Below, in pieces: positions 5,836 through 14,948 of a stretch of 32,315 bases of DNA (within the stretch, counting starts at the first letter, position 1; each line of letters begins with the position of its first letter). The DNA lies in the NCBI GenBank assembly GCA_015231865.1, contig JADGAU010000021.1:1-32315 (forward strand), written 5' to 3'. Made by a program: the position numbers and the translations under genes. The notes beneath the pieces were generated by a model, which made no database searches, was not told the DNA's origin, and saw only the letters and a list, made by a program, of their open reading frames with translations. This DNA is from Gammaproteobacteria bacterium (lineage in GTDB: Bacteria > Pseudomonadota > Gammaproteobacteria > GRL18).

Positions 5836-8757
5836 ATGGAAATGTCAATTAATGAAACATACCCTATGAACTTAACTTTTACTGATGAACAGGTTAAAGG
5901 TTTATCCATTATCCCTATATCAATGTCTGGTTTAAATATTCGTGTTATTAATGCACTAGAAAAACATGAAAAGAACTCTCTTTACTCAGCTATAGTAGAA
6001 ATAAAATCTGGGCTTAATTCGATTAAAGGAATTGGAACAAAATCAATTGAGGAAAGTAAAGTCGTAGTAGAACAAATTATATCTAGATTAAAGTCATTTC
6101 CTCCTGAAGAAGAAAGTGACCTAGATTATCGGCTTGCCTTATTTGATGGTTTATTTCCTGACAAAGAAGTTAGAAAAGCACTTGAAAGCTTACCAATAAG
6201 TATGATTGGTTTAAGTAATAGAGCGATTAATACTATAGAAAAAAAACATATTTCCAATATATACGAAGCTGTCATCGAAATCAAAACTGGCTTTCAAACA
6301 ACAGAAGGGATAGGAAAAAAAACTATCAATGAAAGCATTCAAATAATAGATGCAATGCTACTAAAGTTAAAAGGTGTTGCCCCTCATTTGATTGACAGTG
6401 TCATCGACCCCAGGACACTTTACTTTAAAGAAGCTGAAGGTAATTTTCTAGCAATATTAAATGAAATAGTTGATATATATTTTGAAAAACAAGTAAAACA
6501 AAACAAAAAAAGAAATAAAAATGTCCTGATAAAAAGGTTTAATCTAGATGGAAGTGGTATTTATAGGCTTGAAGAAATTGGTACATATTATGATGTTTCC
6601 AGAGAAAGAATAAGACAAATTGAAGAAAAAACACTGAAAGAAATAGAATTGTTACTTACAGGGCAGTTAAAAACAAAAGAATGGTATTTAGATAAAAAAA
6701 TCATCAACAATTATAATCAGTTGAAACATATATTATATTCTAAAGATTTTATTATATTGCATTCTGAGCTTCTTGATATCATTGATGGGCAATCTCAAAA
6801 TCAGTTTAATGACTTATACTTACCTCTTTTAATGGAGTTGCTTGGTTTTTTTCGTTTAGCCAAAACCTACACTAATTTTCGAGGTACTATATACGATAGT
6901 TGGTGTAGAACAGATCATTTTAATCCTCCTGATATAGAGTCTTTATTTGTAGCCCTGAATGTTGTCTTTGAAAACCCTGAACCTATTAGTTTATTTGATT
7001 TAATAGTGAAAGTTAAAAAGAAATCACGTAAAAAATTCACAAATGATGTTATACATTTAGCTTTAAAAGTATGTCCTGAAATTGAAATTAATGATGATGA
7101 GCTATACGTTAAACCAGAATTTACTAAATCAACAACTGATAAAGCATATAAAATTTTAGCAATTAATAATGATAAGATGCACTATTCTGAGATATTAAGA
7201 GAAATTAATTCATTAGGTAATAATAAAACGTATACTAGACTAAATTTAACTAATCAATTAGCTGCAGATGATAGGTTTATTTCAATTGGTAAAAGTGGAT
7301 ATTGGGGACTAAAAAAATGGGGAACAATTAATAATATTAGTATTGTCAAAGTAATGGAGAATCTTTTACACAGAATATCAAAACCTGTTTCTTATCATCA
7401 AATATTACAAGAAACACAAAAGATAAGACCAGATGCTAAAGAAAAATCTATTAAAATTTACTTAGATACTAAACCAGATATATTTGCTCGTGTTGATAAA
7501 GATCATTATGCTTTAACAGTTTGGAATTTGGTGTCTTACCAAGGGCAGCGTTCCCAAGCAAGATTAACAAATTCAGAATTTTATGAAAAAACTCTTCAAG
7601 TCCTGCAGAACAAAAACCCAATAAATTTTTCTGACTTTATTAGACAAATGATGAAACTGACTAATTCAAAAAATTCAACTATAAGACAAAGAGTTTTAAA
7701 ATCCCCATTACTTACCGCCCGATTTATAAACTCAAGAGAGAAAGAGATATATTGTGATAATTTAGACAAATTAAAAAATTATAAAGATAAAGATTCAACA
7801 CTTAGATATGAAATACAGAACCGTATAGTAGATTTATTAAAAGGAGAAGACAAACCCATTACTAAGGGGGATTTATATAAAAAACTATCGAAAAATTTTA
7901 CATGTGTAAAACAAACATTTTATAGATATTTAAGTGAAATGAATGGAATCAGGCAGTTTATCGAAAATAATAATTCATATGTAGAGGTAATAGATAAAAA
8001 ACAAAGAAATGAAAAATATATAACCGTTGATGAGTTTAAAAAACTTAGAAATGATATATTTAAACTATCTAGTGATTTAACTGATCTAAAAGTATCATCC
8101 GAATCTAAAAACGAACAAATCGATGAAATATACAAGCTATTAGATAAAGAAAGTGAAAATGCTGATATATCAAAATATCAAAATAATGTAATTATAGAAT
8201 TCCCTAAATATAATCTTTTAGAAAATAATTCGTTAAAATTCTTAGAATCTTCTTACTATCTTTATGATAAATTAAAAGAAGTACAAGGAGATGATTACTC
8301 TCCTTATGTATTGCAATTTTCCCGTGTCATAGAAAATGAGTTGCTTCATAAGTTTTTCATACCTTTTAATAGAAAATTCAATTTATATGAAGATAAGAAT
8401 GAAATTCTAGAAAAAGAAATGAATAACTTTAATACTAAAATATTTGCAAAATTTTTGTATAAAAATAATGAAAAATATACTCTGGGGTCAATGCAAACGA
8501 TTATTGGATTCATATATAAAAGTAATGGAAATACATTACAAAAATCTACTTTATTACAGGTTTTCAGAAAATATGTAATAACCTTAATTAATCCAGACTT
8601 TTTATCTAAAGACAATGTGGATTTACTGTCAACCTTAACTAGTAAATATAGAAACAAAGCTGCTCATACTGAAATAATAACATTTGAGGATGCCAATGAA
8701 TTTTCAAGTGTTACAAAAAGTCTGATTACCTTGTTATTAAACTCTTATAAGTTGTAG
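5836..8757 (+). CDS. 973-aa multidomain protein: 2x RNAP alpha-CTD-like HhH, sigma-70 region 4 HTH, multiple HARE/winged-helix-like repeats, coiled coil, C-terminal HEPN-like domain
   Basis: LPISMIGLSNRAINTIEKKHISNIYEAVIEIKTGFQTTEGIGKKTINES (alpha-CTD-like, duplicated); LIKRFNLDGSGIYRLEEIGTYYDVSRERIRQIEEKTLKEI (sigma4); MHYSEILREIN...RFISIGKSGYWGLKKW (HARE-like); RNKAAH (HEPN-like motif). Confidence 0.85.
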   Translation: MEMSINETYPMNLTFTDEQVKGLSIIPISMSGLNIRVINALEKHEKNSLYSAIVEIKSGLNSIKGIGTKSIEESKVVVEQIISRLKSFPPEEESDLDYRLALFDGLFPDKEVRKALESLPISMIGLSNRAINTIEKKHISNIYEAVIEIKTGFQTTEGIGKKTINESIQIIDAMLLKLKGVAPHLIDSVIDPRTLYFKEAEGNFLAILNEIVDIYFEKQVKQNKKRNKNVLIKRFNLDGSGIYRLEEIGTYYDVSRERIRQIEEKTLKEIELLLTGQLKTKEWYLDKKIINNYNQLKHILYSKDFIILHSELLDIIDGQSQNQFNDLYLPLLMELLGFFRLAKTYTNFRGTIYDSWCRTDHFNPPDIESLFVALNVVFENPEPISLFDLIVKVKKKSRKKFTNDVIHLALKVCPEIEINDDELYVKPEFTKSTTDKAYKILAINNDKMHYSEILREINSLGNNKTYTRLNLTNQLAADDRFISIGKSGYWGLKKWGTINNISIVKVMENLLHRISKPVSYHQILQETQKIRPDAKEKSIKIYLDTKPDIFARVDKDHYALTVWNLVSYQGQRSQARLTNSEFYEKTLQVLQNKNPINFSDFIRQMMKLTNSKNSTIRQRVLKSPLLTARFINSREKEIYCDNLDKLKNYKDKDSTLRYEIQNRIVDLLKGEDKPITKGDLYKKLSKNFTCVKQTFYRYLSEMNGIRQFIENNNSYVEVIDKKQRNEKYITVDEFKKLRNDIFKLSSDLTDLKVSSESKNEQIDEIYKLLDKESENADISKYQNNVIIEFPKYNLLENNSLKFLESSYYLYDKLKEVQGDDYSPYVLQFSRVIENELLHKFFIPFNRKFNLYEDKNEILEKEMNNFNTKIFAKFLYKNNEKYTLGSMQTIIGFIYKSNGNTLQKSTLLQVFRKYVITLINPDFLSKDNVDLLSTLTSKYRNKAAHTEIITFEDANEFSSVTKSLITLLLNSYKL

Positions 8758-8973
8758 GAATAGACACAAATATGCTATCTGCTTTAGCCTGACATGTTTC
8801 TAAATAATATAATTCTCTTTCATAATGATAAAATCAACATTGTATTTATTAATTGTCTCGAAATCTATGCTACGAGCATGGAACTCAAAAACTTAAATAT
8901 CCATTAAAAACAGTAATATAGTAGATAGATAAAATGCGGTTATACTATATTAGTAAACTTAGATTGGATTATT

Positions 8974-9001
8974 AAAAAAGACCCTATAAAGACCCTAGAA
9001 A
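8974..9001. repeat. 28-bp direct repeat copy 2, possible integrase arm-type site
   Basis: Identical to 160-187. Confidence 0.75.
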
Positions 9002-9045
9002 ACATTTTGAGAAATGCTACAAACATAACTTATTGATTTTACAAG

Positions 9046-9118
9046 TCTCCCCAGCGCGACTCGAACGCACATCGGAACCTTAGGAGGGATCTGTTCTATC
9101 CGGTTGAACTATGGGGAG
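9046..9118 (-). tRNA. tRNA-Arg (anticodon CCT), CCA not encoded
   Basis: Cloverleaf readable by eye on minus strand: CTCCCCA..TGGGGAG acceptor, D arm GTTC/GAAC, anticodon loop CTCCTAA, T arm GTGCG-TTCGAGT-CGCGC. One U-U mismatch in the anticodon stem. Confidence 0.9.
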
Positions 9119-9314
9119 ATATGACAATTATAGCAGATGAAAAAGTCTGTTGTATGTAGACTTAAGCAATATTCCTTATTATATTTCTATTTAATTTTGC
9201 ACAGCGAATAGGCTTGCTATATGATTAGCTTTAATTACTCGAATGTTCGAATATTGCCATTTTAGTTTTACAGCATTTTTAAGCGATTATTTTTTTCTCA
9301 ATGACGAACAAAAG

Positions 9315-12293
9315 ATGATGAACAAAATAAGTAACCAGATAATTTTTGCACTCCTAATTATTTTGATTATTACCACATCTATGTTTATGTGGCTTTCAAA
9401 AAACTCAATGATTAACTTAAACCAAACAGTTTCCTCAACCTATGAAAACACTATTGATGAACAGATAAAAAACTTCTTAAGTCACCTTGTTGCAGACAAA
9501 AGTAGACGTTATGATGCCAGATTCAATCAATATTTACTAAAAGTTAAGTTACAGGCTAAATTACTCAGCGATTATTACAATCTCGGTCCTAAGTTTTCAG
9601 AAACTGACTTTCCTGTTGATAGTAAACTCAAACAAAGAAAAGACAATAACATGTTTAGTAACTCTGAAAATGAGTTAGTTTCCAGTGTCTACTTTGGTTC
9701 TTCAAGCATTAGTCCTGAAATAATAAAAGAACTCAATATTACATCTGCCTTAAGTAATTTTTTACACGAATCTGCAGTCAATGACCCACTCATTACCGCC
9801 ACCTGGATAATTACCAAATCAGGTTTAGCCAGATATACACCTAATATTGATCCTGCCCAATATTTTACAAAAGACTTTGATCTTAGAAATCCTGAGCATG
9901 ACCCATCCTATTCTGTGGCGGCACCAAAATTTAACCCCGATAAAAAAATACGCTATGGTGGTTTATATTTAGATGCAGTTGATAATGGTATTATGATCTC
10001 AGCCATCGCTCCCGTATATGATGCAAATAATAATTTTAAAGCTGCGACCGGCATAGATATTTCAATTCAGGATATGAAAAATGAAATTTTAAAATTTCAG
10101 GGCTTATATTCCGATAATAAATCTGACAGTTTTGCCTTTATTATCGATAGCAAAGGCATGGCTATTGCCTTTCCGCCCTCTAAAATTAAATTATTAGGTT
10201 TATCAGATACACTGGAATTACTTCAATTTAATTTAACCGAAACAATTAATAACGATTTTAACCGTGTCATCAAAAATTTAATTCGTGATAAACATGATAA
10301 TTTTCAGATACACCAACTAAATTTATCTCAGTCATCCTACTATTTGGCTCATTCAAAGATGGCTACAACTAACTGGCATTTAGGTATTCTCTACCCTGAA
10401 AATGAACTGCAATCGGTATCAAATTTAGCAAAACAAAAAATGTTTGAGGCGATAGAAAAATCCAGGAATGAAATACTATTTTTAACCTTGGCAATGTTAT
10501 TGTTAGTTAGCCTGGCTATCAATATTTTTCTTAGAAAAAAATTATTACTCCCATTAAGTCACTTGTGTAAATTGATGCAAAAAGTAATTCTGGGTGATTT
10601 TGAGAAACCAATCCAAGTTAAAGGTCATGACGAAATAAGTGAACTAACTCGATATTTTTCATTAATGCAACAATCATTATGTTCACAAATGTCTAATTTA
10701 AGAAACACTGAAAAACGCCTTAAAGACATCATTAATAATGGTTCATCGGTTATTTTTGTTAAAGACCTCTCTGGTAAATATCTACTGATGAATGAACATT
10801 ATGAAAGGACATTCAAAATATCAAGTAAAGAGTGTATGGGAAAAACTGATTTTGAAATTTTTCCAGCCAATGTCGCTCAAAAACTAAGAGAAAACGATTT
10901 AGAATGCCTGCAAACTGGAACGATTATAGAGTTTGAAGAATCACTCCCTTTGGATGACGGAATCCATATTTATATGTCACACAAGTTTCCTCTTAAAGAT
11001 GAAAATAATAAAGTTTATGGTGTCTGCGGTATTTCATCCGATATTACTGAACATAAAAATTTAAATAAAGAGCTGCAGATACATCGCCACAATCTGGAAA
11101 GTTTAGTTGAAGAACGAACCAGAGAGTTAGAAATAGCTAAATTTAATGCAGAGCAAGCAAATCGTGCTAAAAGCGACTTCCTTGCAATTATGAGCCATGA
11201 ATTAAGAACACCTCTAAATGGTATTATTGGTCTTAGCCAGATTCTGGAACAACAAAAATTTGACCCAAAGTTATCAGATATTGTCAGTAAACTTTCCGGT
11301 TCTTCTTTATTATTAAAGCAGTTAATTAATGATGTTTTAGATCTATCCAAGATTGAATCGAATAAGTTTGAACTATCTCCTGGCCCTTTCAATATAATAA
11401 ATAGTATTGAAGAAGTGTTATATATTTTAAGTTTTCGATTTAATAAAAAAAGCATTTTACTAAGCAAAGAATTTGATAAGTCATTACCCAAAGTGGTCAT
11501 TGGAGATGAGCAGCGATTTAAACAAATCTTTCTAAATATTGTTGGAAATGCTCTGAAATTTACTGATGAGGGAGAGATATCCATTACCATCAAACCAGTA
11601 AGAAAACTGGAGCAATCGATTCTCGTTGGCTTTATTATTAAAGATACTGGTATTGGCATTAGTGAAGAAAATCAGCAGAAAATTTTTAACCGTTTTACCC
11701 AGGCTGATAGCAGTGTTAGTCGCCAATTTGGTGGCACTGGGCTAGGTTTAAGCATATGTCAGCAACTAGTGAAATTAATGGGTGGTAGTATTACCTTAGA
11801 AAGTCACCTTGGTAAAGGAAGCACTTTTTATTACACATTAGCTTTTGATACCACTACAGACTCAGACACTAAAAATCAACCAAACCATCTAAGCTATCAG
11901 AAAACAGATGGCCATGTTTTAATTGTAGATGATGATGAAACGAATCGTTTTATTGCCCATAATACATTAACCGAATTAGGATTTAAGGTGACTCTTGCTG
12001 ATAGTGGGGAGCGAGCATTAAAACTTATCGAAACAATGAAATTTGATATTATTTTAATGGATATTCATATGCCTGGATTAAATGGCTGGGAAACGACAAA
12101 ACAAATTCGTCAGTCTGATAAGCCTGAAATTTCATCCATTCCTATTATCGGTTTTACTGCTGATGTACTTAAGCACAGCCATGAAAAGTGTAATAAAGCG
12201 GGAATGAACAATATTATTTCTAAACCTTATACTGCTAATGAACTTAAATCAACAATTCTACAGCAGCTTAATAGTTTAGCTTCAAAAGGATAA
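9315..12293 (+). CDS. Hybrid sensor histidine kinase (TM, Cache-like sensor, HAMP, PAS, HisKA, HATPase_c, REC)
   Basis: SDFLAIMSHELRTPLNGIIGLSQ, GTGLGLSICQQLVKLMGG, VLIVDDDETNRFIA...ILMDIHMPGLNGWE. Confidence 0.95.
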   Translation: MMNKISNQIIFALLIILIITTSMFMWLSKNSMINLNQTVSSTYENTIDEQIKNFLSHLVADKSRRYDARFNQYLLKVKLQAKLLSDYYNLGPKFSETDFPVDSKLKQRKDNNMFSNSENELVSSVYFGSSSISPEIIKELNITSALSNFLHESAVNDPLITATWIITKSGLARYTPNIDPAQYFTKDFDLRNPEHDPSYSVAAPKFNPDKKIRYGGLYLDAVDNGIMISAIAPVYDANNNFKAATGIDISIQDMKNEILKFQGLYSDNKSDSFAFIIDSKGMAIAFPPSKIKLLGLSDTLELLQFNLTETINNDFNRVIKNLIRDKHDNFQIHQLNLSQSSYYLAHSKMATTNWHLGILYPENELQSVSNLAKQKMFEAIEKSRNEILFLTLAMLLLVSLAINIFLRKKLLLPLSHLCKLMQKVILGDFEKPIQVKGHDEISELTRYFSLMQQSLCSQMSNLRNTEKRLKDIINNGSSVIFVKDLSGKYLLMNEHYERTFKISSKECMGKTDFEIFPANVAQKLRENDLECLQTGTIIEFEESLPLDDGIHIYMSHKFPLKDENNKVYGVCGISSDITEHKNLNKELQIHRHNLESLVEERTRELEIAKFNAEQANRAKSDFLAIMSHELRTPLNGIIGLSQILEQQKFDPKLSDIVSKLSGSSLLLKQLINDVLDLSKIESNKFELSPGPFNIINSIEEVLYILSFRFNKKSILLSKEFDKSLPKVVIGDEQRFKQIFLNIVGNALKFTDEGEISITIKPVRKLEQSILVGFIIKDTGIGISEENQQKIFNRFTQADSSVSRQFGGTGLGLSICQQLVKLMGGSITLESHLGKGSTFYYTLAFDTTTDSDTKNQPNHLSYQKTDGHVLIVDDDETNRFIAHNTLTELGFKVTLADSGERALKLIETMKFDIILMDIHMPGLNGWETTKQIRQSDKPEISSIPIIGFTADVLKHSHEKCNKAGMNNIISKPYTANELKSTILQQLNSLASKG

Positions 12294-12296
12294 GCA

Positions 12297-13658
12297 ATGA
12301 AAAAAACATTATTAATTGCAACATTTTCTGTTCTGTTATTGAGTCAATCATTAGTGTCTGCCAGTGATAAACAATCCAATAACTCTTTGATTGTCTACAA
12401 TAGTGATATCGGCCTGGTTCATGAAAATAAAGAGATTTCTATTGCTGAAGGTTATCAGTCTATTGTTTATGAAGATGTTGCCCATACGGTGCAAACAGAT
12501 AGTGTTAATGTCAAGTTTCCACAGGGTGTTAAGGTTTTTTCACAACAATATCGTTTTGATAATATTACCCTGGGCAAATTATTAACGGCACATATTGGCG
12601 AAACAGTAAAAGTTAACCTGGCAAAAGATGGCGAACCTGCACGGCATATCTTTGCAAGCTTACTTGCTGTTGATGATAAGCAATGTATTGTTAAAAATGA
12701 AAACGAAGATATTTTTGCTGTTGATGCATCAAAAATTATTTTTGCCAAGATTCCCAAAAGCTTAATCACAAAACCTTCCCTGGTCTGGAATATTCACGCT
12801 GAGCAAAGTAGCAAGCCAATTATTACACTGGATTATTTGATTAAAAGAATTAACTGGCAAAGTAATTATGTTTTAAATCTTAATCAAAACATCATCGACC
12901 TTAGCGGCTGGATCACCATTGATAATCATTCCGGTAAACAATTTGATGATATTAAACTGCATGTTTTAGCTGGCGATATTAATCGTGTCAATAAGGTGAT
13001 GCCAAGAGCAATGTATAGAGCAGCAATGACAGTGGAAAATGATGTTGTTTCTCGCCAGGCTCATGAAGGCTATCATTTTTATAGTATTCCATTCCCTGTT
13101 ACTTTAGCTAATAACGAAAAGACCCAGATAAAGTTTATCGACTTAAAAAATATCCCGGTTCAACGTCGTTATCAAGCACAATTAAATCATCCCAATGATG
13201 TACAGGCAGCAAATCATCATAAAGTAAATCAATATCTGGATATTTTATCACTCGACATTCCTTTGCCAGCAGGTATTGTTCGTAGTTATTCTAACAGTCA
13301 GAGCACTAGCCTATTGTTAGCAGAAAACCAGATTCAACATACGCCGAAGCATGAAAAAATTTCTCTGCGTTTAGGAACTAATTTTGACTTAAAAGTCACT
13401 GAAACTTTGCTGCAGCAAAATGATGATAAGTATTATTTTGAAAGACTGATTAATTATAAGGTAAAAAACCCCAGCAATAGTGACAAAACAGTCGACTTGA
13501 TTGTACCGTATTTTAATAATATTCATCGCAGTGAAGCAATTATAGAAACTTCACAAGCCTATCAATGGAAAAACGGCAATCAGCTGTTATTTACATTAAC
13601 GCTGAATGCCGGTGGAAGTGCGAATTTTGATGTTCAATATAGAAATAAAAAGAATTAA
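12297..13658 (+). CDS. Exported DUF4139-like protein
   Basis: Signal peptide; LIVYNSDIGLVHENKEISIAEGYQSIVYEDVAHTVQTDSVNV resembles DUF4139-family proteins. Confidence 0.65.
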   Translation: MKKTLLIATFSVLLLSQSLVSASDKQSNNSLIVYNSDIGLVHENKEISIAEGYQSIVYEDVAHTVQTDSVNVKFPQGVKVFSQQYRFDNITLGKLLTAHIGETVKVNLAKDGEPARHIFASLLAVDDKQCIVKNENEDIFAVDASKIIFAKIPKSLITKPSLVWNIHAEQSSKPIITLDYLIKRINWQSNYVLNLNQNIIDLSGWITIDNHSGKQFDDIKLHVLAGDINRVNKVMPRAMYRAAMTVENDVVSRQAHEGYHFYSIPFPVTLANNEKTQIKFIDLKNIPVQRRYQAQLNHPNDVQAANHHKVNQYLDILSLDIPLPAGIVRSYSNSQSTSLLLAENQIQHTPKHEKISLRLGTNFDLKVTETLLQQNDDKYYFERLINYKVKNPSNSDKTVDLIVPYFNNIHRSEAIIETSQAYQWKNGNQLLFTLTLNAGGSANFDVQYRNKKN

Positions 13659-13670
13659 TCTAGAAAAATG

Positions 13671-14153
13671 CTAAACGGCAAAACTTAGCCCTGTTCTTAC
13701 CGAAGTATCCTTGCGTCCAGTTGCACTATAGGTGTTATTGGAAACATGTCTATTGCCCAATAATATCTTTAGAATATTCTCATTGGTATTTCGACGCATA
13801 TTGATTAATCGCCCATTGACTTCATTATGAAGTTTGACTTCTTCTAATTGTTGCTTCACTAAATCCCAACGAGCATCTAGTTCCGGACTATTGATGGCTA
13901 AAAGTAAATCGGTAAAAGCCTCAACCGTTGGCGCTAAGCCATGACATATCATCACATGATTACGTTGTTGCTCTAACTGCTGCAAGTGAGTAATATAGGG
14001 TTCTTTCAACAATAAATGTTGTTGTAATGATTCTTGGTTTGAATTCTTAATTGCCAGATGCTCTTTACTTAACAACTCATCTAACTTAGATAAGCAAACT
14101 AATTCCTGAGAGACCAATTGTTCAATCTCTGGAGCAATTTCAGTAACATCCAT
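13671..14153 (-). CDS. flgN: FlgN-like flagellar export chaperone
   Basis: Size, coiled-coil character, RRNTNENILKILLGN C-terminus, position next to flgM. Confidence 0.75.
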   Translation of the reverse strand: MDVTEIAPEIEQLVSQELVCLSKLDELLSKEHLAIKNSNQESLQQHLLLKEPYITHLQQLEQQRNHVMICHGLAPTVEAFTDLLLAINSPELDARWDLVKQQLEEVKLHNEVNGRLINMRRNTNENILKILLGNRHVSNNTYSATGRKDTSVRTGLSFAV

Positions 14154-14450
14154 AATTTTCTCCTGCTAAAGTAAAACGAATGCAAAATGCACTTCAAATT
14201 TAACTTTAATAAAGCAGGAAGCGTGCCTGAAATTTCACACTTCTGATTTTTTTCAATAATCTTTACAAAAATAAAAAAAGCAGTGATATGAAAGCTTATT
14301 TTTAAAATTTAAATCTAAAAACGGAAGTTGGAACGTAGCGAAAATGAGTAAAGTGAAGAAAGAAATTAAAAATATTTTCGTTTACTGAAACAATACGAGA
14401 TAAATCAGCGCGCTATAGCAATAATACGACGCCTGAAATTTAATAGTTTG

Positions 14451-14777
14451 CTATTTGCCAAAAAGAGCAAATTCCATTTCAATTAACTTAGACGCTATTC
14501 TGTCAGGATCAATTTGGTAGGTGCCTTCTTTAATTGATCTTTGCACGTCTTCTACCTTTTTGGTATCAACGATAGGAAGTTTGGCGATACTTTCTTCTAA
14601 TTTTTTTAAGTTGACAGCTGAAGAAGTTAAAGTCACATCATCAGAAACCCGGCTAGCCTTAGACTCTTTTTCGGCAACTTTATTAACAGACGTAACATTA
14701 TTTACAGCAGGCTTTATATTCGCCTGTGTTTTATGTGCCTGATTTGGGCTATTTCCGTTAATAGAATTTACTGACAT
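14451..14777 (-). CDS. flgM: FlgM anti-sigma-28 factor
   Basis: MSVNSINGN... DDVTLTSSAVNLKKLEESIAKLPIVDTKKVEDVQRSIKEGTYQIDPDRIASKLIEME; start reset to the ATG at 14777 with an upstream GGAGATA RBS. Confidence 0.88.
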   Translation of the reverse strand: MSVNSINGNSPNQAHKTQANIKPAVNNVTSVNKVAEKESKASRVSDDVTLTSSAVNLKKLEESIAKLPIVDTKKVEDVQRSIKEGTYQIDPDRIASKLIEMEFALFGK

Positions 14778-14948
14778 GCTTATCTCCAATAGTAACAATA
14801 TTATCGTCCCAAAAGTCAGAACCTTTAGCAAATTCTTTTATCAAATTTACTAAATTTGTCTAATATTTCTTAGCGCGATAATTTGCAACACTGCAACCAA
14901 TTATACACTGAATAAATAATCTTTAAAGAGGCTTATGCCTATAATTCT

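Larger units (their letters stand above)
54..9048. mobile_element. tRNA-Arg-integrated genomic island (~9 kb), probably non-autonomous
   Basis: Flanked by 53-bp direct repeats of the tRNA 3' end; contains an integrase fragment, IS, TA and BREX remnants; AT-rich. Confidence 0.85.

Noticed and set aside
11015-11659. 214-aa minus-strand ORF inside the histidine kinase
   Set aside because: Antisense to a clear kinase core; no recognisable protein features.
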